Notes: generated from the letters alone by a model not told the origin. 64,000 bases of DNA from Akkermansia sp. (GCA_017555205.1 JAFZGW010000004.1:122299-186298); one strand, 5' to 3'. Positions 1 to 10,622 are shown, numbered from the stretch's first letter. A program made the numbers and translations.

Positions 1-175
1 TTTTATAGATTTTAGCTACCCTCTTTATGCTGTTCACCATTAACACCAAAATCTTACATATCTTTAGCTTTTTTTGATTTCTAAGTATAAATTATTTTAC
101 TTTTCTGAAATAATGACACCGCTCCGCTGCTTTTGGCTTGACTTGCCACTCGGCATAGAGGAAAATGTGGGAGTG
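1..175. other. AT-rich upstream region of the protease gene
   Basis: No gene is seen here. The stretch is AT-rich and probably carries the promoter for the protease that starts at 176, with a TATAAA-like hexamer near 86. I cannot place a convincing -35/-10 pair. Confidence 0.3.
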
Positions 176-1864
176 ATGATAAGAACTGCCACCGCCACTC
201 TGCTGGCGACTCTTCCCGTACTGGCGGATGTGATTGCACCCGCCCCGCAAGATTCTACCCCGCAAGCCGAAACTGTCGTTCAGCCGGAACCTCAGCCGGA
301 ACCTCAGCCGGAACCTCAGCCGGAGCCTCAGCCGGAGCCTCAGCCGGAGCCTCAGCCGGAGCCTCAGCCGGAGCCTCAGCCGGAGCCTCAGCCGGAGCCT
401 CAGCCGGAGCCTCAGCCGGAGCCTCAGCCGGAGCCCCAGCCGGAACCCAAGGTTGCAGCAACCTCCACTCACGTCAATTCTGCCTATCGCGGCATCGTCA
501 AAATTGAAGTAGCAACTCGAAAACCTGACTACGCCACCCCGTGGCAAACCGGTCGCTATGGCAGTGGAAGCGGTACCGGCTTTATGGTAAGCACCGGGAT
601 TTTCATGACGAATGCCCATGTAGTGGCCGATGCCGAGCGTATCTACATCTCCCCCTACGCCGATGCCCGTAAAATACCGGCAAAGGTAAAATACGTAGCG
701 CACGATGCCGACTTAGCCTTGTTGGAAGTAGAAGCTCCCGGGGCATTTGCCGATATTCCCTGTCTGGAGTTCAGCGATACTCTGCCGCAATTGGAAGATG
801 AGGTTCGCGCCATCGGTTACCCCATCGGTGGCAACCGCCTGTCCGTGACCCGCGGTATCGTATCGCGCATTGATACAACGGTCTATGCCCACCCCCGCAA
901 TGAAAGTCACCTGACAGTGCAGGTAGATGCCGCTATCAACCCCGGTAACAGCGGCGGCCCGGTACTGATGGGCGACAAGGTAGTAGGCGTGGCATTTCAG
1001 GGGCTAATGGAAGCGAACTCCACCGGTTACATGATTCCCATGCCGGTCATCAGAAGATTCCTGAAAGACGTAGAAGACGGCAGCTACGATAGCTATGTCG
1101 ATTTGGCCGTCACTTTCATGCCACTCATCAACCCGGCCATGCGCAGGCACTACAACCTGCCCGACAATGCCATGGGGGCTTTGGTAAAAGATGTGGTGAA
1201 AGGCGGCAGCAGCGACGGAGCCCTGCAAGTCGGCGATGTTGTACTGGCGGTCAACGGACTTGCTGTTGACAGCTCGGCAATGATAGAGCTGGATGGCGAG
1301 CGGGTACAGCTTGAGGAGTTGGCCGAGCGCGCGTTCAAGGGAGATGAGCTCGTCTTCACCATTTTGCGCAATGGTAATCAGCTCGAAGCCAAAGTCAAGC
1401 TAGCCCCGTTGAGTTCCCACCGCATTATGGCACAGGAATATGATACCCTGCCCCGCTACGTCCAATTCGGTGGTATGGTCTTCCAGCCCCTGCACCGCAA
1501 TGTAATAGCTGCGCATTCGCTCAACTCAACAGATTTTACCGTGGAACTCGACTCATTCCTGCGTCGGGGCACCTCTGCGGAAAAGCAAGATATAGTTGTA
1601 ATAACCAAAGTACTGAAGGATGAAGTTAACGCTCGCTTCGGTGACTACGGGCGTCGCATTGTAACCCACGTCAATGGTGAACCGGTCAAAGGGCTCAGCC
1701 ATCTGCACGCCCTGCTCTACCCGCAGGAGGGAAAACGCCCGCCGTACACCGTCATAGAGTTCGCCGGAGCCGCCCGCCCCATGGTTATCGACAATGCCGT
1801 CATAGATGGAGCCAATGAACGCATACACGCCACCTATGGTGTACCTGCCCCGGCAAGCCTTTAA
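176..1864 (+). CDS. Secreted trypsin-like serine protease with PDZ domain (HtrA/DegP-like)
   Basis: A 562-residue S1C-type protease, expected to act outside the inner membrane on misfolded or surface proteins. I start it at the ATG at 176 because it gives a hydrophobic signal sequence ([17 protein letters not shown]) and has GGGAG just upstream; earlier in-frame codons would add a non-signal tail. After the signal come 14 perfect QPEP repeats (residues 36-91), likely a stiff spacer. The protease domain shows the whole triad: His148 in TNAHVV, Asp179 in DADLALL and Ser259 in GNSGGP. A PDZ-like region lies at about 330-425 and the last 130 residues are unassigned. A degenerate paralogue follows 39 bp downstream, so the pair probably arose by tandem duplication. 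The family is clear; the substrate is unknown. Confidence 0.85.
   Translation: MIRTATATLLATLPVLADVIAPAPQDSTPQAETVVQPEPQPEPQPEPQPEPQPEPQPEPQPEPQPEPQPEPQPEPQPEPQPEPQPEPQPEPKVAATSTHVNSAYRGIVKIEVATRKPDYATPWQTGRYGSGSGTGFMVSTGIFMTNAHVVADAERIYISPYADARKIPAKVKYVAHDADLALLEVEAPGAFADIPCLEFSDTLPQLEDEVRAIGYPIGGNRLSVTRGIVSRIDTTVYAHPRNESHLTVQVDAAINPGNSGGPVLMGDKVVGVAFQGLMEANSTGYMIPMPVIRRFLKDVEDGSYDSYVDLAVTFMPLINPAMRRHYNLPDNAMGALVKDVVKGGSSDGALQVGDVVLAVNGLAVDSSAMIELDGERVQLEELAERAFKGDELVFTILRNGNQLEAKVKLAPLSSHRIMAQEYDTLPRYVQFGGMVFQPLHRNVIAAHSLNSTDFTVELDSFLRRGTSAEKQDIVVITKVLKDEVNARFGDYGRRIVTHVNGEPVKGLSHLHALLYPQEGKRPPYTVIEFAGAARPMVIDNAVIDGANERIHATYGVPAPASL
281..448 (+). repeat. 12-bp coding minisatellite, 14 units (QPEP)
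   Basis: Fourteen consecutive in-frame 12-bp units encode (Gln-Pro-Glu-Pro)14. Third-position GAA/GAG differences occur only at the two ends and the central units are identical, as expected for recent slippage. Changes of whole units would alter spacer length without breaking the frame. Confidence 0.95.
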
Positions 1865-1903
1865 ACATCACCACATTTTCATCACCGTACACCTTACCAC
1901 ATA

Positions 1904-3463
1904 ATGTACCGCTATCTTACCATACTTTCGCTCGCAGCTCTGAGCTTGTGCGCCTGCAAACCAACCCCGCGTACAGCTTACGATACCAGACGAAAGCCGG
2001 CCGACACGCAACAGCAGCCGCTACAAAACACGGTGCCCCCCGAGGAAGCTCCCACCCCCGAAGTGAAGCAGTCCACCGAGGAAGCCCTCCTTATCATCAA
2101 CGTCACCCGACAAGGCTACAATCGACTGACACCTTGGGAAAAACAGCCTACCGCAACCCGCCGACAGGCCGGCACCTATCTGGGCAACGGCATGGTACTC
2201 ACCTACGGAAAAGCTCTGCAAAACGCAACCTACACCGAACTGAGTCTACCCGACGGTACTCGTACGGCACCCGCTCGCATTGTGAGCTACGATGACGACT
2301 TGTCACTGGCCCTGTTAACCATAGCCAACGAACAAGACGCTTCCATTTTCGACACCCGTAAAGCCTGCGCCCTCGGGGAGCCTATGTTACGCAACCAAAC
2401 CGCCGAGCTCTGGTGCGCACTCAACGGCAGTGAACCCCTGAGTGTTCCTCTGCTGGCTCAGGTCGGCACCGTGGGCGATAATCTCCCCCGCCTGTCATTA
2501 CAAGCCAATATGGCGGTACCTGAGCTCTACGCCTATGGTGCCCCCGTCATAAAAGACGGTAAACTGGTGGGCATGAGCGCCGGTTACGAATCCACCGGCC
2601 GAAAGCTCGCCGTCATCAACGCCGAATTGCTGCGCCGCTTCTTAGAGCGACCGGCAGGAGCTGCCACCGGCACCCCCACCTTGGGCATAGAACTTGCAAC
2701 GTTGGAAGACCCAGTATTCCGCCGTTACCTTAAATTGCAGGAAGGTCAAACCGGTGTCTACATCAGCAAGGTAAATCCTGTAGGAGCTGCAGCCACCGCA
2801 GGACTGCACGAAGGCGACGTCATAACGGCTATCGAAGGAATAACAGTCGATAATCTGGGGCGTTGCAATATCCCCATTTACGGCCATACAGCCATCGGTG
2901 TAGCAGCACGCTACCTGCGCCCGGTAGGGGACACACTGCGACTCACCATCAGCCGCTCCGGCGAGCAGCTCGATGTCACCGTACCACTCAATACGGATGC
3001 TAAGGACAAAGCCCTCCTCGCCACGGAGCGCCCGGATAAAGCCCCGCGCTATGCCGTATGGGGCGGCTTAGTGTTCCAACCACTGACCGACACGTACAAA
3101 CAGGCACTCTCAGCCCAAGCTCGCGGCACCCTGCCTGTCGAATTTCTCGAACCGGAGGAACGCAGCGAGACTCTGCGCGAACAAGGTATACGCGAACTTA
3201 CGGCTCTCACTCTCGTTATACCCACCCCGGCTACACTAGGCTACGACAGCTTAGGCTTCTGCGTGGTGGAAAAGGTCAATGGCAAAACCCCTCACGATTT
3301 CAGCGAATTTGTGCGCCTGCTCGATGAGCCTACAGCCGACGGTCTCATCGAATTCACCACCAACAAGCCGCCTTACAAAATCTATATGGACAGCAATACC
3401 GCAGCCGCTGTAAATGACAACCTGCGCCGCGGTGCCATTCCCAACCTTAGGCGGCTCGATTAA
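1904..3463 (+). CDS. Lipoprotein pseudoprotease, HtrA-like paralogue with PDZ domain
   Basis: A 519-residue protein with a lipoprotein signal (hydrophobic stretch ending LSLCAC, Cys at the lipobox). It follows the architecture of the upstream protease: protease-like domain, then a PDZ domain (about residues 255-350, containing GVYISKVNPVGAAATAGL), then the same C-terminal region (YAVWGGLVFQPL against [12 protein letters not shown]). The catalytic residues are not kept. The TNAHVV His box is replaced by TYGKAL, and GNSGGP is replaced by LYAYGAP. Only the DDDLSLALL Asp region remains recognisable. It is therefore probably a catalytically dead, membrane-anchored partner or regulator of the neighbouring enzyme; that role is inference. 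Confidence 0.8.
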   Translation: MYRYLTILSLAALSLCACKPTPRTAYDTRRKPADTQQQPLQNTVPPEEAPTPEVKQSTEEALLIINVTRQGYNRLTPWEKQPTATRRQAGTYLGNGMVLTYGKALQNATYTELSLPDGTRTAPARIVSYDDDLSLALLTIANEQDASIFDTRKACALGEPMLRNQTAELWCALNGSEPLSVPLLAQVGTVGDNLPRLSLQANMAVPELYAYGAPVIKDGKLVGMSAGYESTGRKLAVINAELLRRFLERPAGAATGTPTLGIELATLEDPVFRRYLKLQEGQTGVYISKVNPVGAAATAGLHEGDVITAIEGITVDNLGRCNIPIYGHTAIGVAARYLRPVGDTLRLTISRSGEQLDVTVPLNTDAKDKALLATERPDKAPRYAVWGGLVFQPLTDTYKQALSAQARGTLPVEFLEPEERSETLREQGIRELTALTLVIPTPATLGYDSLGFCVVEKVNGKTPHDFSEFVRLLDEPTADGLIEFTTNKPPYKIYMDSNTAAAVNDNLRRGAIPNLRRLD

Positions 3464-3495
3464 TCCGCAGCCACTAATAAAAACTCGTTGAAAAC

Positions 3496-3525
3496 TAAGC
3501 CGAACCGCAATCGCGGTTCGGCTTA
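3496..3525. terminator. Bidirectional intrinsic terminator-like hairpin
   Basis: A perfect 13-bp stem (TAAGCCGAACCGC and its complement) with an AATC loop sits between two convergent genes, the lipoprotein (+) and the terminase-like gene (-). U-tracts are short on both sides. Confidence 0.75.
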
Positions 3526-3540
3526 ATCATGCGAGGGAAA

Positions 3541-5166
3541 TCAGCACATTCGGGCGCGGCGCACAGTTCCCGGACGAGGTGCCGGGGCAAGCATTCCATG
3601 TTCCCAAGCTTCGGCAAACATGCGCGCGGCATCCGCCGAGTGAGAGGACGAATCGTGTATCGGCTGGTCACGCCCATTCCCCCCATCACCGCCGGCAGCC
3701 GTGCGATACATCTCAAGGCAAGTCACCCCCGAAGGCTCCAATACCCCGGCAGGATTCATACGACGGCCGAGCGTATCCGGATGGAACCAACTACTATCCA
3801 GCAATTTACGCAACACATTAATACCTCGCCATATATCAGGAGTTCGCGGCACTACACGCACATTGTGTATACCACAGCGGGCCAAACTTTCAACGTATGA
3901 TAGCCCATGCGGGTCGCGGTGGGCAGCATCGTGCGGTAGGAAATGAGCAGAGACCAAACCGTAGCGTTGCTGCCACTGCTGAATATAAGCCGCAAAATGT
4001 TCCAACGGCAATTGATTGGCAGCATAATGGTTCAACCAATAAACCTGTCCGCCGTAACACTGCACAAGCCAAATTGCCGTATGATCACTCAACCCCAAGT
4101 CCCATGCAGTGTAGAGCGGTTCATCCCCCCTGAAATCAAAGGAGCAACCAATACGCCCGGCCTCGCGCAGGCGAGTAAGCTGAGCTCCGTATATGGCACC
4201 TTCATTGCCGGTGGAAAAAGCCTCATCCGGAGTTGTGGGGTACTCCTGCCGCATGGCCGGCCCCATTGTGCGCGCCATGCGCGAGTACCAATTTTTCTGC
4301 TCACGGGAAAGCTTTAACCCGAACTCGGACTCAAGACGCTCAAAATACTCAGCCATATCCTCTGCACGAGCGGGTGACCCCGGCAGCACATAATCCGGGT
4401 TATCAAACCAGCTGAAGAAAAAGAAGCGAAAATCCAAGGGTGAAATTTCACCGCTATCCGGCGTTTGCATAGCCTGAGTGGTCAGCTCATAATTCACCCC
4501 ATATCGCCCGCCCTCGTGAGTGCTCTCAAGGATAATTCGACCATCTGCCGCCACTGTATTAATCGCGCCGGTGCGAATCTCGCGCGCTCGCCAAGGAGCA
4601 TGAACAGATACATGCGCCAGCTCAGACACATGCAGCAGCTGCAAAGTGCCGCCGCGAAGTGTTGTCCCCAGGCGCACATCGCTTCCGTTTGCAAATCCCA
4701 AACGTGTGCGAGCATCCGTTGTTGGGTGCCACTCATTGCGCCGACATACCCCGGTGTATTGTTTAATGAGTGAGCCGAGGTAAGCCAACGCACGTTCACA
4801 ATCATCCGCTTGCGGGGGCACATAGTCGAGGTGTTCCCATGCAAAGCGCAGTTTTTCCAGTTTCTGCTCGGCATCCGGCAAGGTTTTATCGATTATACCT
4901 GCATGAAAATTCGGAGTAAACAGACAACTATCGAGCATAAGCATTGCCACATAGGTAGAAATACCCAGCTGTCTCGCCTTCAGCACCACATTGCGATTCC
5001 ACAAGTTACGGTGCAAACGATTCTGAGCGGCATTCATACGAAAACGCTGCACACCTCCACTCTTGTTCTCAATCCAATACAAATTATTGAGCCGCCAGAG
5101 CGGATTGTCCAGCCGCCCCCGTAGGGTGGTTTTCATGAGTTGCTCTATCATAATCAGATTTGGCAA
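3541..5166 (-). CDS. Phage-type terminase large subunit (TerL)
   Basis: A 541-residue packaging-motor protein; in phages it hydrolyses ATP to pump DNA into proheads and cuts concatemers. The ATPase domain shows a Walker-A-like KARQLGIST (about residues 63-71), a Walker-B-like LLHVSELAH, and the coupling motif ILESTHEGG. The nuclease domain keeps acidic residues in YTAWDLGLSDHTA, FLPHDAAHRD and HSADAARMF. All expected active-site regions are intact and the length is typical of TerL. It is last in a minus-strand operon, 8 bp after the 1814-residue gene. No small terminase, portal, capsid or tail gene is visible, so this is either a prophage remnant or a domesticated cassette. A start at MIEQLMKT, five codons in, is also possible. 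Confidence 0.85.
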   Translation of the reverse strand: MPNLIMIEQLMKTTLRGRLDNPLWRLNNLYWIENKSGGVQRFRMNAAQNRLHRNLWNRNVVLKARQLGISTYVAMLMLDSCLFTPNFHAGIIDKTLPDAEQKLEKLRFAWEHLDYVPPQADDCERALAYLGSLIKQYTGVCRRNEWHPTTDARTRLGFANGSDVRLGTTLRGGTLQLLHVSELAHVSVHAPWRAREIRTGAINTVAADGRIILESTHEGGRYGVNYELTTQAMQTPDSGEISPLDFRFFFFSWFDNPDYVLPGSPARAEDMAEYFERLESEFGLKLSREQKNWYSRMARTMGPAMRQEYPTTPDEAFSTGNEGAIYGAQLTRLREAGRIGCSFDFRGDEPLYTAWDLGLSDHTAIWLVQCYGGQVYWLNHYAANQLPLEHFAAYIQQWQQRYGLVSAHFLPHDAAHRDPHGLSYVESLARCGIHNVRVVPRTPDIWRGINVLRKLLDSSWFHPDTLGRRMNPAGVLEPSGVTCLEMYRTAAGGDGGNGRDQPIHDSSSHSADAARMFAEAWEHGMLAPAPRPGTVRRARMC

Positions 5167-5174
5167 TTGAAATG

Positions 5175-8100
5175 TTAATCTAAATCACTGTAAAGGAAAA
5201 AATCTTCAGCCTTTTCACTCTCAAAATCGTCAGACTCCTCGACTTCAACATCTTCATAGTCGACAGAATCCAACGGAGACGGTTTTTCCTTTTTCTTCAA
5301 CAAGGCATCAAGCAGCAATTGCCGCCTCTCCGAATCCGACCTCAACATACTGAGAGTTTCATGCAATCGCTGATAAGCCCCCAAAGTCCACGACTGGTTG
5401 ATACTGTCGACAGCCGATACACATGAAATAATTTCGGCACCCAAGCGTACCGCTAACAACGAACCGACATCGAGATTTTCGATATTCTTATTATCTATGC
5501 GACGGGAAAAACCGGTATCTTCATACAGGCGCATCAACAATTCCGTAAGAGTTTCGTTGGGTAACTCCATGGTAATATAATCCCGCGGCCCCAAGGCCAC
5601 TTGGTCAAACAGCAAATCCAGATTATGTTCTGCTATGCGGCGGCGCAGCGTATTATAACGGGGGCCAACACCGGAGCCCATAAACTGCAAGGTTCTTCGG
5701 TCAAATTGCTCCAACGGAACGTATGCGGAAACGGGAACCGAATCCGCGTCAAAATTATCTATCCCATAATATACCCCTAATCGAGTGCCAACCACATGAG
5801 GTCTGCGCATATAATCAGCACCGGAATTCGGATTACCGGGCATCAATCGAAGCACCGACTGCGGAGCATAGAGATGCGCCTCATACACGGTAATATGGCT
5901 CAGGGGTGAACACTCCAATTCGCCCTGTGACAACAGGGGAATTCGTTCACCGGCAATCGTCACATATTCCGAGGGGTCGTCAAAGTTTTCCGTCATTTTC
6001 TTCCAAAGCATATTGCGCAGCCCGGAAATTGCTCCTCGCGGTTCCCATATTTCAAGACCTTCAGGGCGGGCAAACACACCACCATACCGACGTCCCTTCC
6101 ACATGATATTGCCATCCGATGCCTGATAGGGCATATCAAATGTAATCGAACGCAGGTAATCAAGCGTGTTCAAAGCATGAATCATTTCAGGGGAACGGGG
6201 TATATTTTCCCACTCGACATTAGCCGTTATGAGATAATCCTCTCTGGCATTCTGGTTCTTATCCAGCTGCCACACCGGAGTCTCGCTGTTAAATTCGACA
6301 AAAGGTCGATAATCTTGCAATTGCATGGAGTGTAAAAGGGAGGAATCGGACTTCAAGAAGCTGCAATAGTGTAGCGACGGGTGCTGACTGAGCACCTTAT
6401 CGAGGTTAATGATAGCAGCATCGACCGAATCAGCATCCCCCGCAGTTCGGGGAATAACCGGTAGTGTAGTCTCTCGCAAAAAGTTCCGTAACCCTTCGGC
6501 ATACGAAGCCTTCAAGGAGGGCTCCATACTTTGCCATGCCTCCAGCGGTTGCCGCAACAGGTTCCAATACTCCGCACCGGCACATTCAAACACATTATCG
6601 CCGCTGAAATGGTGCGCCCAAGCCTGCTCGGCTCGTAAACTCAGATCATCGTCCAATGCGGCAGGTAATAAGCGCCTCACCAATTCATCATTTACCAAAT
6701 CGTTATAATTTTTTCGGTAAAACTCCACCTGCGGCGCCAGCTCTCGCAGTCTAACCCCCATCTGGCTGTTGTACCACATCATAGCGAACTCACCTCTTTT
6801 ACCGGGTCGAAAGGGTGCACCACCTCTGCCCTGCACGGGCGATTCAATTTTCGCGACTTCGGGGCAAAATGCCAGGCTGTTATACCAAGTTTTTACCGTC
6901 CAAGGTAAATTAAGCTCCGGCAATCGAGCCAAGAAACACAAGAACGTAAAACGCCCCATCTGCTCAGCCATCTTCAGATTCATGCCCAGCACATTACCCT
7001 CCGGCTCTTTGCCCAATCGCGCACGGTTCCACCACGACATCGGCCTCGGTTCTCCGATATGAAGGATTTCCGCCATTTGCTCACGGCTGATAAGCTGTTT
7101 ATCCATCAGGAAATTACCTGCATGTTCCGCATTGATAATACCGGAATTGAGCTGTCTTGCCCAATATACGATAAATCGACTGTAAGCCAAACCGGCAGGG
7201 GTCATCATAGCGTACTGGTCAATGTAAAAAGGGCTCTTAGCGGTTGACTTTTTACCGAACATATATTCAACAATCGGCAAGTCAATGGAGTTGTACAGCA
7301 TCGACACATTGAGTTTCTTGTGTGTATTGCGGCGCATACCCGGCTGAATGTGACTGGCATCAGCCATCCAGGCATACGCCAGTTCTGCAACCGCATCACT
7401 GCACAATCGGTCAAATGAAGAATACTCCAATTCACCGGCAGTAGGTAAGGTCAACGGTGCATCAGGATTATGAAAATCCGAGGCTATGAATTTATCTGCA
7501 CGCGAACCAATGGGAGCAAACAGCACAACATTATGGCCGGCAATAGAATTGGCCAGTTGTTGCTTACTTTTGAACCACGGGGTGAATTGGCCATCCGGGC
7601 GCAGCATACGCCAATATCGCTCGCCATTCACATCCGGCGGACTAAGCTCCGGCTCAAAACCGGTCATGGTTGAGTAGAGCTCTAAATCACGAGCACTCTT
7701 CTGCTCAAATTTCTCCCGTAGAGCAACATTTCGCGGCAGCTCGGCCTGCTCCATGGCAGGTGATTTGTACCCCAGCACCTTCTCCACATAATTACCATAC
7801 GCCTGCGATGGACTGTGCCCGCTTAATATGTATTCCTGAAACTCGTCAGACATCGGCAAAAAGTCCGTCAAAACGGCTGCACACACACGCGTGCGGTGCA
7901 ACAAGCGGTAAAACGTGCGCATATCCGGGAATCCGTCCATCTTTTTATTATCATAGCTGCGGCACTCGTCAACTATGTTGTCTATCAAATAATCGGGCAC
8001 ACGCAGTAACCACCCCGGTGCCTGAGGTGCAGCCCTGTATTCACCTAAAATTTTGCCGCATTCATTGGCTAATTCATCATAAACGAGCGCACGGGGAAGC

Positions 8101-10619
8101 CCGCTGGCCATATCCAATATCGTCTTCCCCACCAAGTCCAGATATCGTTGGCGAGTAGCTTCGGCTTGTTCTTTTAACTGAGGTAAAGGAACCTCCGTTC
8201 CCAACGTCATGGTATCCTGCGGGTATAACTGCAAGAGCATGCGATATGAACACTTCTGCAGTTCATCCGCATAAGTAGTCAGCACCGCACGCCGAATGGG
8301 CTCAACCTCGGGAATCTTGTAACCATTTCGGTGCAAAAAGGTAAACTTCTCTGCCATGTTTTCGTATGAAAGCATGTAAGCATTGCGATAACAGCCTCGC
8401 CCATTGAGCACCCCTGAGCGCCCACTGCCACTGCCTTTCACACGGCGTTCTGCAAGGTCAATTGGTTGACTGCCATCAAGAGCGGCCCGTTCTTCCCAAA
8501 TACCGCGCAGCGTTAGAGCCTCCTGAGTGCGCTCCGTATTCGGGGGCTTTTGAGTCGATTTATGAGCAGGGGCAAAATCACTTGAAAGGTTTAGAAATGC
8601 CTTTACATCTTTCCAGATTTTGAACGGCAAATAGCGGTCGGCATGCAGCAATTGCATGGCGCGAATAATATCCATGGAATATCGGCGGTTCTTTCCGTCC
8701 CACAACTCACTTTTACAAATCGCCTCTCGCAACAGGTCATTCTGAACATCTATATCTTTTTCGCTCAGTATTCTCTTCACCTTTTCTTCGGGCACCTTCC
8801 ATTCCAACAAACGACGCCCCGAACCAAGCACGCCGTCAGGCGAGCGAAAATGACGAAGAGCCAAGCGCCCGGCTCCGATTAACAAAAATGGCAGCGTGGC
8901 TCCGGCCTCACGCAGGTTACACTCAATATCGGTTATGCTGTCGCCAAAAAGCTCCCAATCTATATTCGAGGCCGTTGCCGAAGCTCTGGCAGCCAGCTCA
9001 TGAGCTGCCAAATCCGTTGCAGCCGCGACCTTATTGCCCAGCATGAGTTTCACACCATCCACCGTCATTGCACCGGCAGATTTTAGCCCGGCCAATGAAT
9101 AATTCACCCAGCCACTACCGCGTGCTTTCATGAAATTATTTAAAGTCTGCTCAAACATTCGTCCCCCCAGTCGATTGAGGCCCATATAAATACCGGCCTG
9201 CACAGCACCGGCTATCACTCCGACGGCCGCCTGTAATTTTTGCGGTCCCTCGGGGGCACGCCTTCTGGCCTCGGCCACAGATTCACCCATAGCACTGAGC
9301 GCGAGCCCGCCGAAACCGGCGCCGCCACAGCAAGACAACACAGCTGCAGGCACAGCTTGGGCACCCTCAAGAAAGAAAATCTCAGCTCGGCCGGCATTCG
9401 GGCGCAGCAATGGGGTATTCTGCTGCTGAGCGAGATGACGAATTTCATTGAAATTGCGCATACGACTATCCCAAGCCGCAGCCCCTTCACGCAACGAGCT
9501 ACCAACATCACCGCCAATAAACTCACCCAAATTATTAAGCACGGCAATCCCGCTATGATTAACAGCCTGCATGACCCCAAACCCCAAGTTTCCGGCGCCT
9601 CGGCGCACGGCACGAACACTTCGCGCAAACATGCTTTCCTCCTCAAGATTCTCGCCCTTCGACTGTAACTTTTGCCGGTGCAGATGCGCAGCCAAGTAGA
9701 CCGTTGTCTGGCGGTCTTCCTCCGATAGTTCACCATACTTGTCGACCGCCCTCATAAGCCCGGGTGTGCCGGCTATGACATCCGGAAGCGACAACATCTG
9801 AGACTCAGCAGAATAAAAGACGTCGAACCCATCCGCCAAATCGCGCGCATGCGGCATGCACCGGGCACGCATAATCTGCCCCTCGCTGAAGGCATTTCTC
9901 GCAATAGACTCGGCCAAATCGCGGTCATCGGGCGACATTTCACGGGATAACTGAGAAATGCTGTACGAGCTCTCACCGTGTAGAGCCGTCATGTACGCAT
10001 GCTCATACACCCTGCGAGCCAATTCCCGGCGGGCAGATTCCCCCTCTCGGGCGGAAAGCGCGACAAAAATCTCTTTATCATCAGCGGCTACCCCCAGTTT
10101 CTCCGCCAGTTCCGCGCGGTATTTACCCCAGTTCACCAACAAATCACGGCGCGGGTGCTCACTATGGTCAGCCAGCCATGAGCGGTTAATGGCACTGCAA
10201 AGCACATACTCGCGCTGCTCGGGACTCAAAGCGGCATCCTCAGCCCCGGCTCGGTCGCGCACCTCATGCGGCACCGTCTCCGGGTTACCCGTCAGCACCT
10301 GGTGCCAATAAACCTCGGCGTTGGGAGTCACCGACTCCTTTTGTTGAGGTAATTTTTTCACCTCATCCCAAGCACTTACGCCACTCCCTGCATCCGGTGT
10401 CAAAATGGGTTGCGGGGAAGGCTGCTCACCCTCGGGTTCGGCAATCGGTTCTTGTGGAGAGAGTGGGGGGGCTGCGGACTCCGGTTCAGGTTTCGGCGAA
10501 GTAACCTGCTCCGTCTTTTTACTGAGCACGGGTTCTTCTTTCATCAATTCAGAGCCAATAGGTTCCAGCGGTTCAACGCCGGACAGATTATTTATTTCAG
10601 TATTCATAGCATCAGACAA
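5175..10619 (-). CDS. Giant (1814 aa) phage-associated protein of unknown function
   Basis: I do not recognise a defined domain. The first ~95 residues are Pro/Glu/Ser-rich and probably disordered. The rest is mostly helical and rich in Arg, Leu and Trp. A hydrophobic Gly/Ala-rich stretch at about residues 410-480 (AVPAAVLSCCGGAGFGGLAL, then VGVIAGAVQAGIYMGL) could insert in a membrane. The C terminus is strongly acidic. The gene is uninterrupted over 5.4 kb, starts 3 bp after the upstream helical gene and ends 8 bp before TerL. The size, membrane-active patch and TerL neighbour resemble large internal virion or DNA-ejection proteins of tailed phages. That is an analogy, not a homology call. 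Confidence 0.7.
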   Translation of the reverse strand: MSDAMNTEINNLSGVEPLEPIGSELMKEEPVLSKKTEQVTSPKPEPESAAPPLSPQEPIAEPEGEQPSPQPILTPDAGSGVSAWDEVKKLPQQKESVTPNAEVYWHQVLTGNPETVPHEVRDRAGAEDAALSPEQREYVLCSAINRSWLADHSEHPRRDLLVNWGKYRAELAEKLGVAADDKEIFVALSAREGESARRELARRVYEHAYMTALHGESSYSISQLSREMSPDDRDLAESIARNAFSEGQIMRARCMPHARDLADGFDVFYSAESQMLSLPDVIAGTPGLMRAVDKYGELSEEDRQTTVYLAAHLHRQKLQSKGENLEEESMFARSVRAVRRGAGNLGFGVMQAVNHSGIAVLNNLGEFIGGDVGSSLREGAAAWDSRMRNFNEIRHLAQQQNTPLLRPNAGRAEIFFLEGAQAVPAAVLSCCGGAGFGGLALSAMGESVAEARRRAPEGPQKLQAAVGVIAGAVQAGIYMGLNRLGGRMFEQTLNNFMKARGSGWVNYSLAGLKSAGAMTVDGVKLMLGNKVAAATDLAAHELAARASATASNIDWELFGDSITDIECNLREAGATLPFLLIGAGRLALRHFRSPDGVLGSGRRLLEWKVPEEKVKRILSEKDIDVQNDLLREAICKSELWDGKNRRYSMDIIRAMQLLHADRYLPFKIWKDVKAFLNLSSDFAPAHKSTQKPPNTERTQEALTLRGIWEERAALDGSQPIDLAERRVKGSGSGRSGVLNGRGCYRNAYMLSYENMAEKFTFLHRNGYKIPEVEPIRRAVLTTYADELQKCSYRMLLQLYPQDTMTLGTEVPLPQLKEQAEATRQRYLDLVGKTILDMASGLPRALVYDELANECGKILGEYRAAPQAPGWLLRVPDYLIDNIVDECRSYDNKKMDGFPDMRTFYRLLHRTRVCAAVLTDFLPMSDEFQEYILSGHSPSQAYGNYVEKVLGYKSPAMEQAELPRNVALREKFEQKSARDLELYSTMTGFEPELSPPDVNGERYWRMLRPDGQFTPWFKSKQQLANSIAGHNVVLFAPIGSRADKFIASDFHNPDAPLTLPTAGELEYSSFDRLCSDAVAELAYAWMADASHIQPGMRRNTHKKLNVSMLYNSIDLPIVEYMFGKKSTAKSPFYIDQYAMMTPAGLAYSRFIVYWARQLNSGIINAEHAGNFLMDKQLISREQMAEILHIGEPRPMSWWNRARLGKEPEGNVLGMNLKMAEQMGRFTFLCFLARLPELNLPWTVKTWYNSLAFCPEVAKIESPVQGRGGAPFRPGKRGEFAMMWYNSQMGVRLRELAPQVEFYRKNYNDLVNDELVRRLLPAALDDDLSLRAEQAWAHHFSGDNVFECAGAEYWNLLRQPLEAWQSMEPSLKASYAEGLRNFLRETTLPVIPRTAGDADSVDAAIINLDKVLSQHPSLHYCSFLKSDSSLLHSMQLQDYRPFVEFNSETPVWQLDKNQNAREDYLITANVEWENIPRSPEMIHALNTLDYLRSITFDMPYQASDGNIMWKGRRYGGVFARPEGLEIWEPRGAISGLRNMLWKKMTENFDDPSEYVTIAGERIPLLSQGELECSPLSHITVYEAHLYAPQSVLRLMPGNPNSGADYMRRPHVVGTRLGVYYGIDNFDADSVPVSAYVPLEQFDRRTLQFMGSGVGPRYNTLRRRIAEHNLDLLFDQVALGPRDYITMELPNETLTELLMRLYEDTGFSRRIDNKNIENLDVGSLLAVRLGAEIISCVSAVDSINQSWTLGAYQRLHETLSMLRSDSERRQLLLDALLKKKEKPSPLDSVDYEDVEVEESDDFESEKAEDFFLYSDLD

Positions 10620-10622
10620 AAA

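Noticed and set aside
74..175. Longer N terminus for the first protease
   Set aside because: It starts with TTG and would bury the signal peptide behind 34 non-signal residues.
281..448. CRISPR-like array
   Set aside because: The units are contiguous, 12 bp, in frame and without spacers; they encode QPEP repeats.
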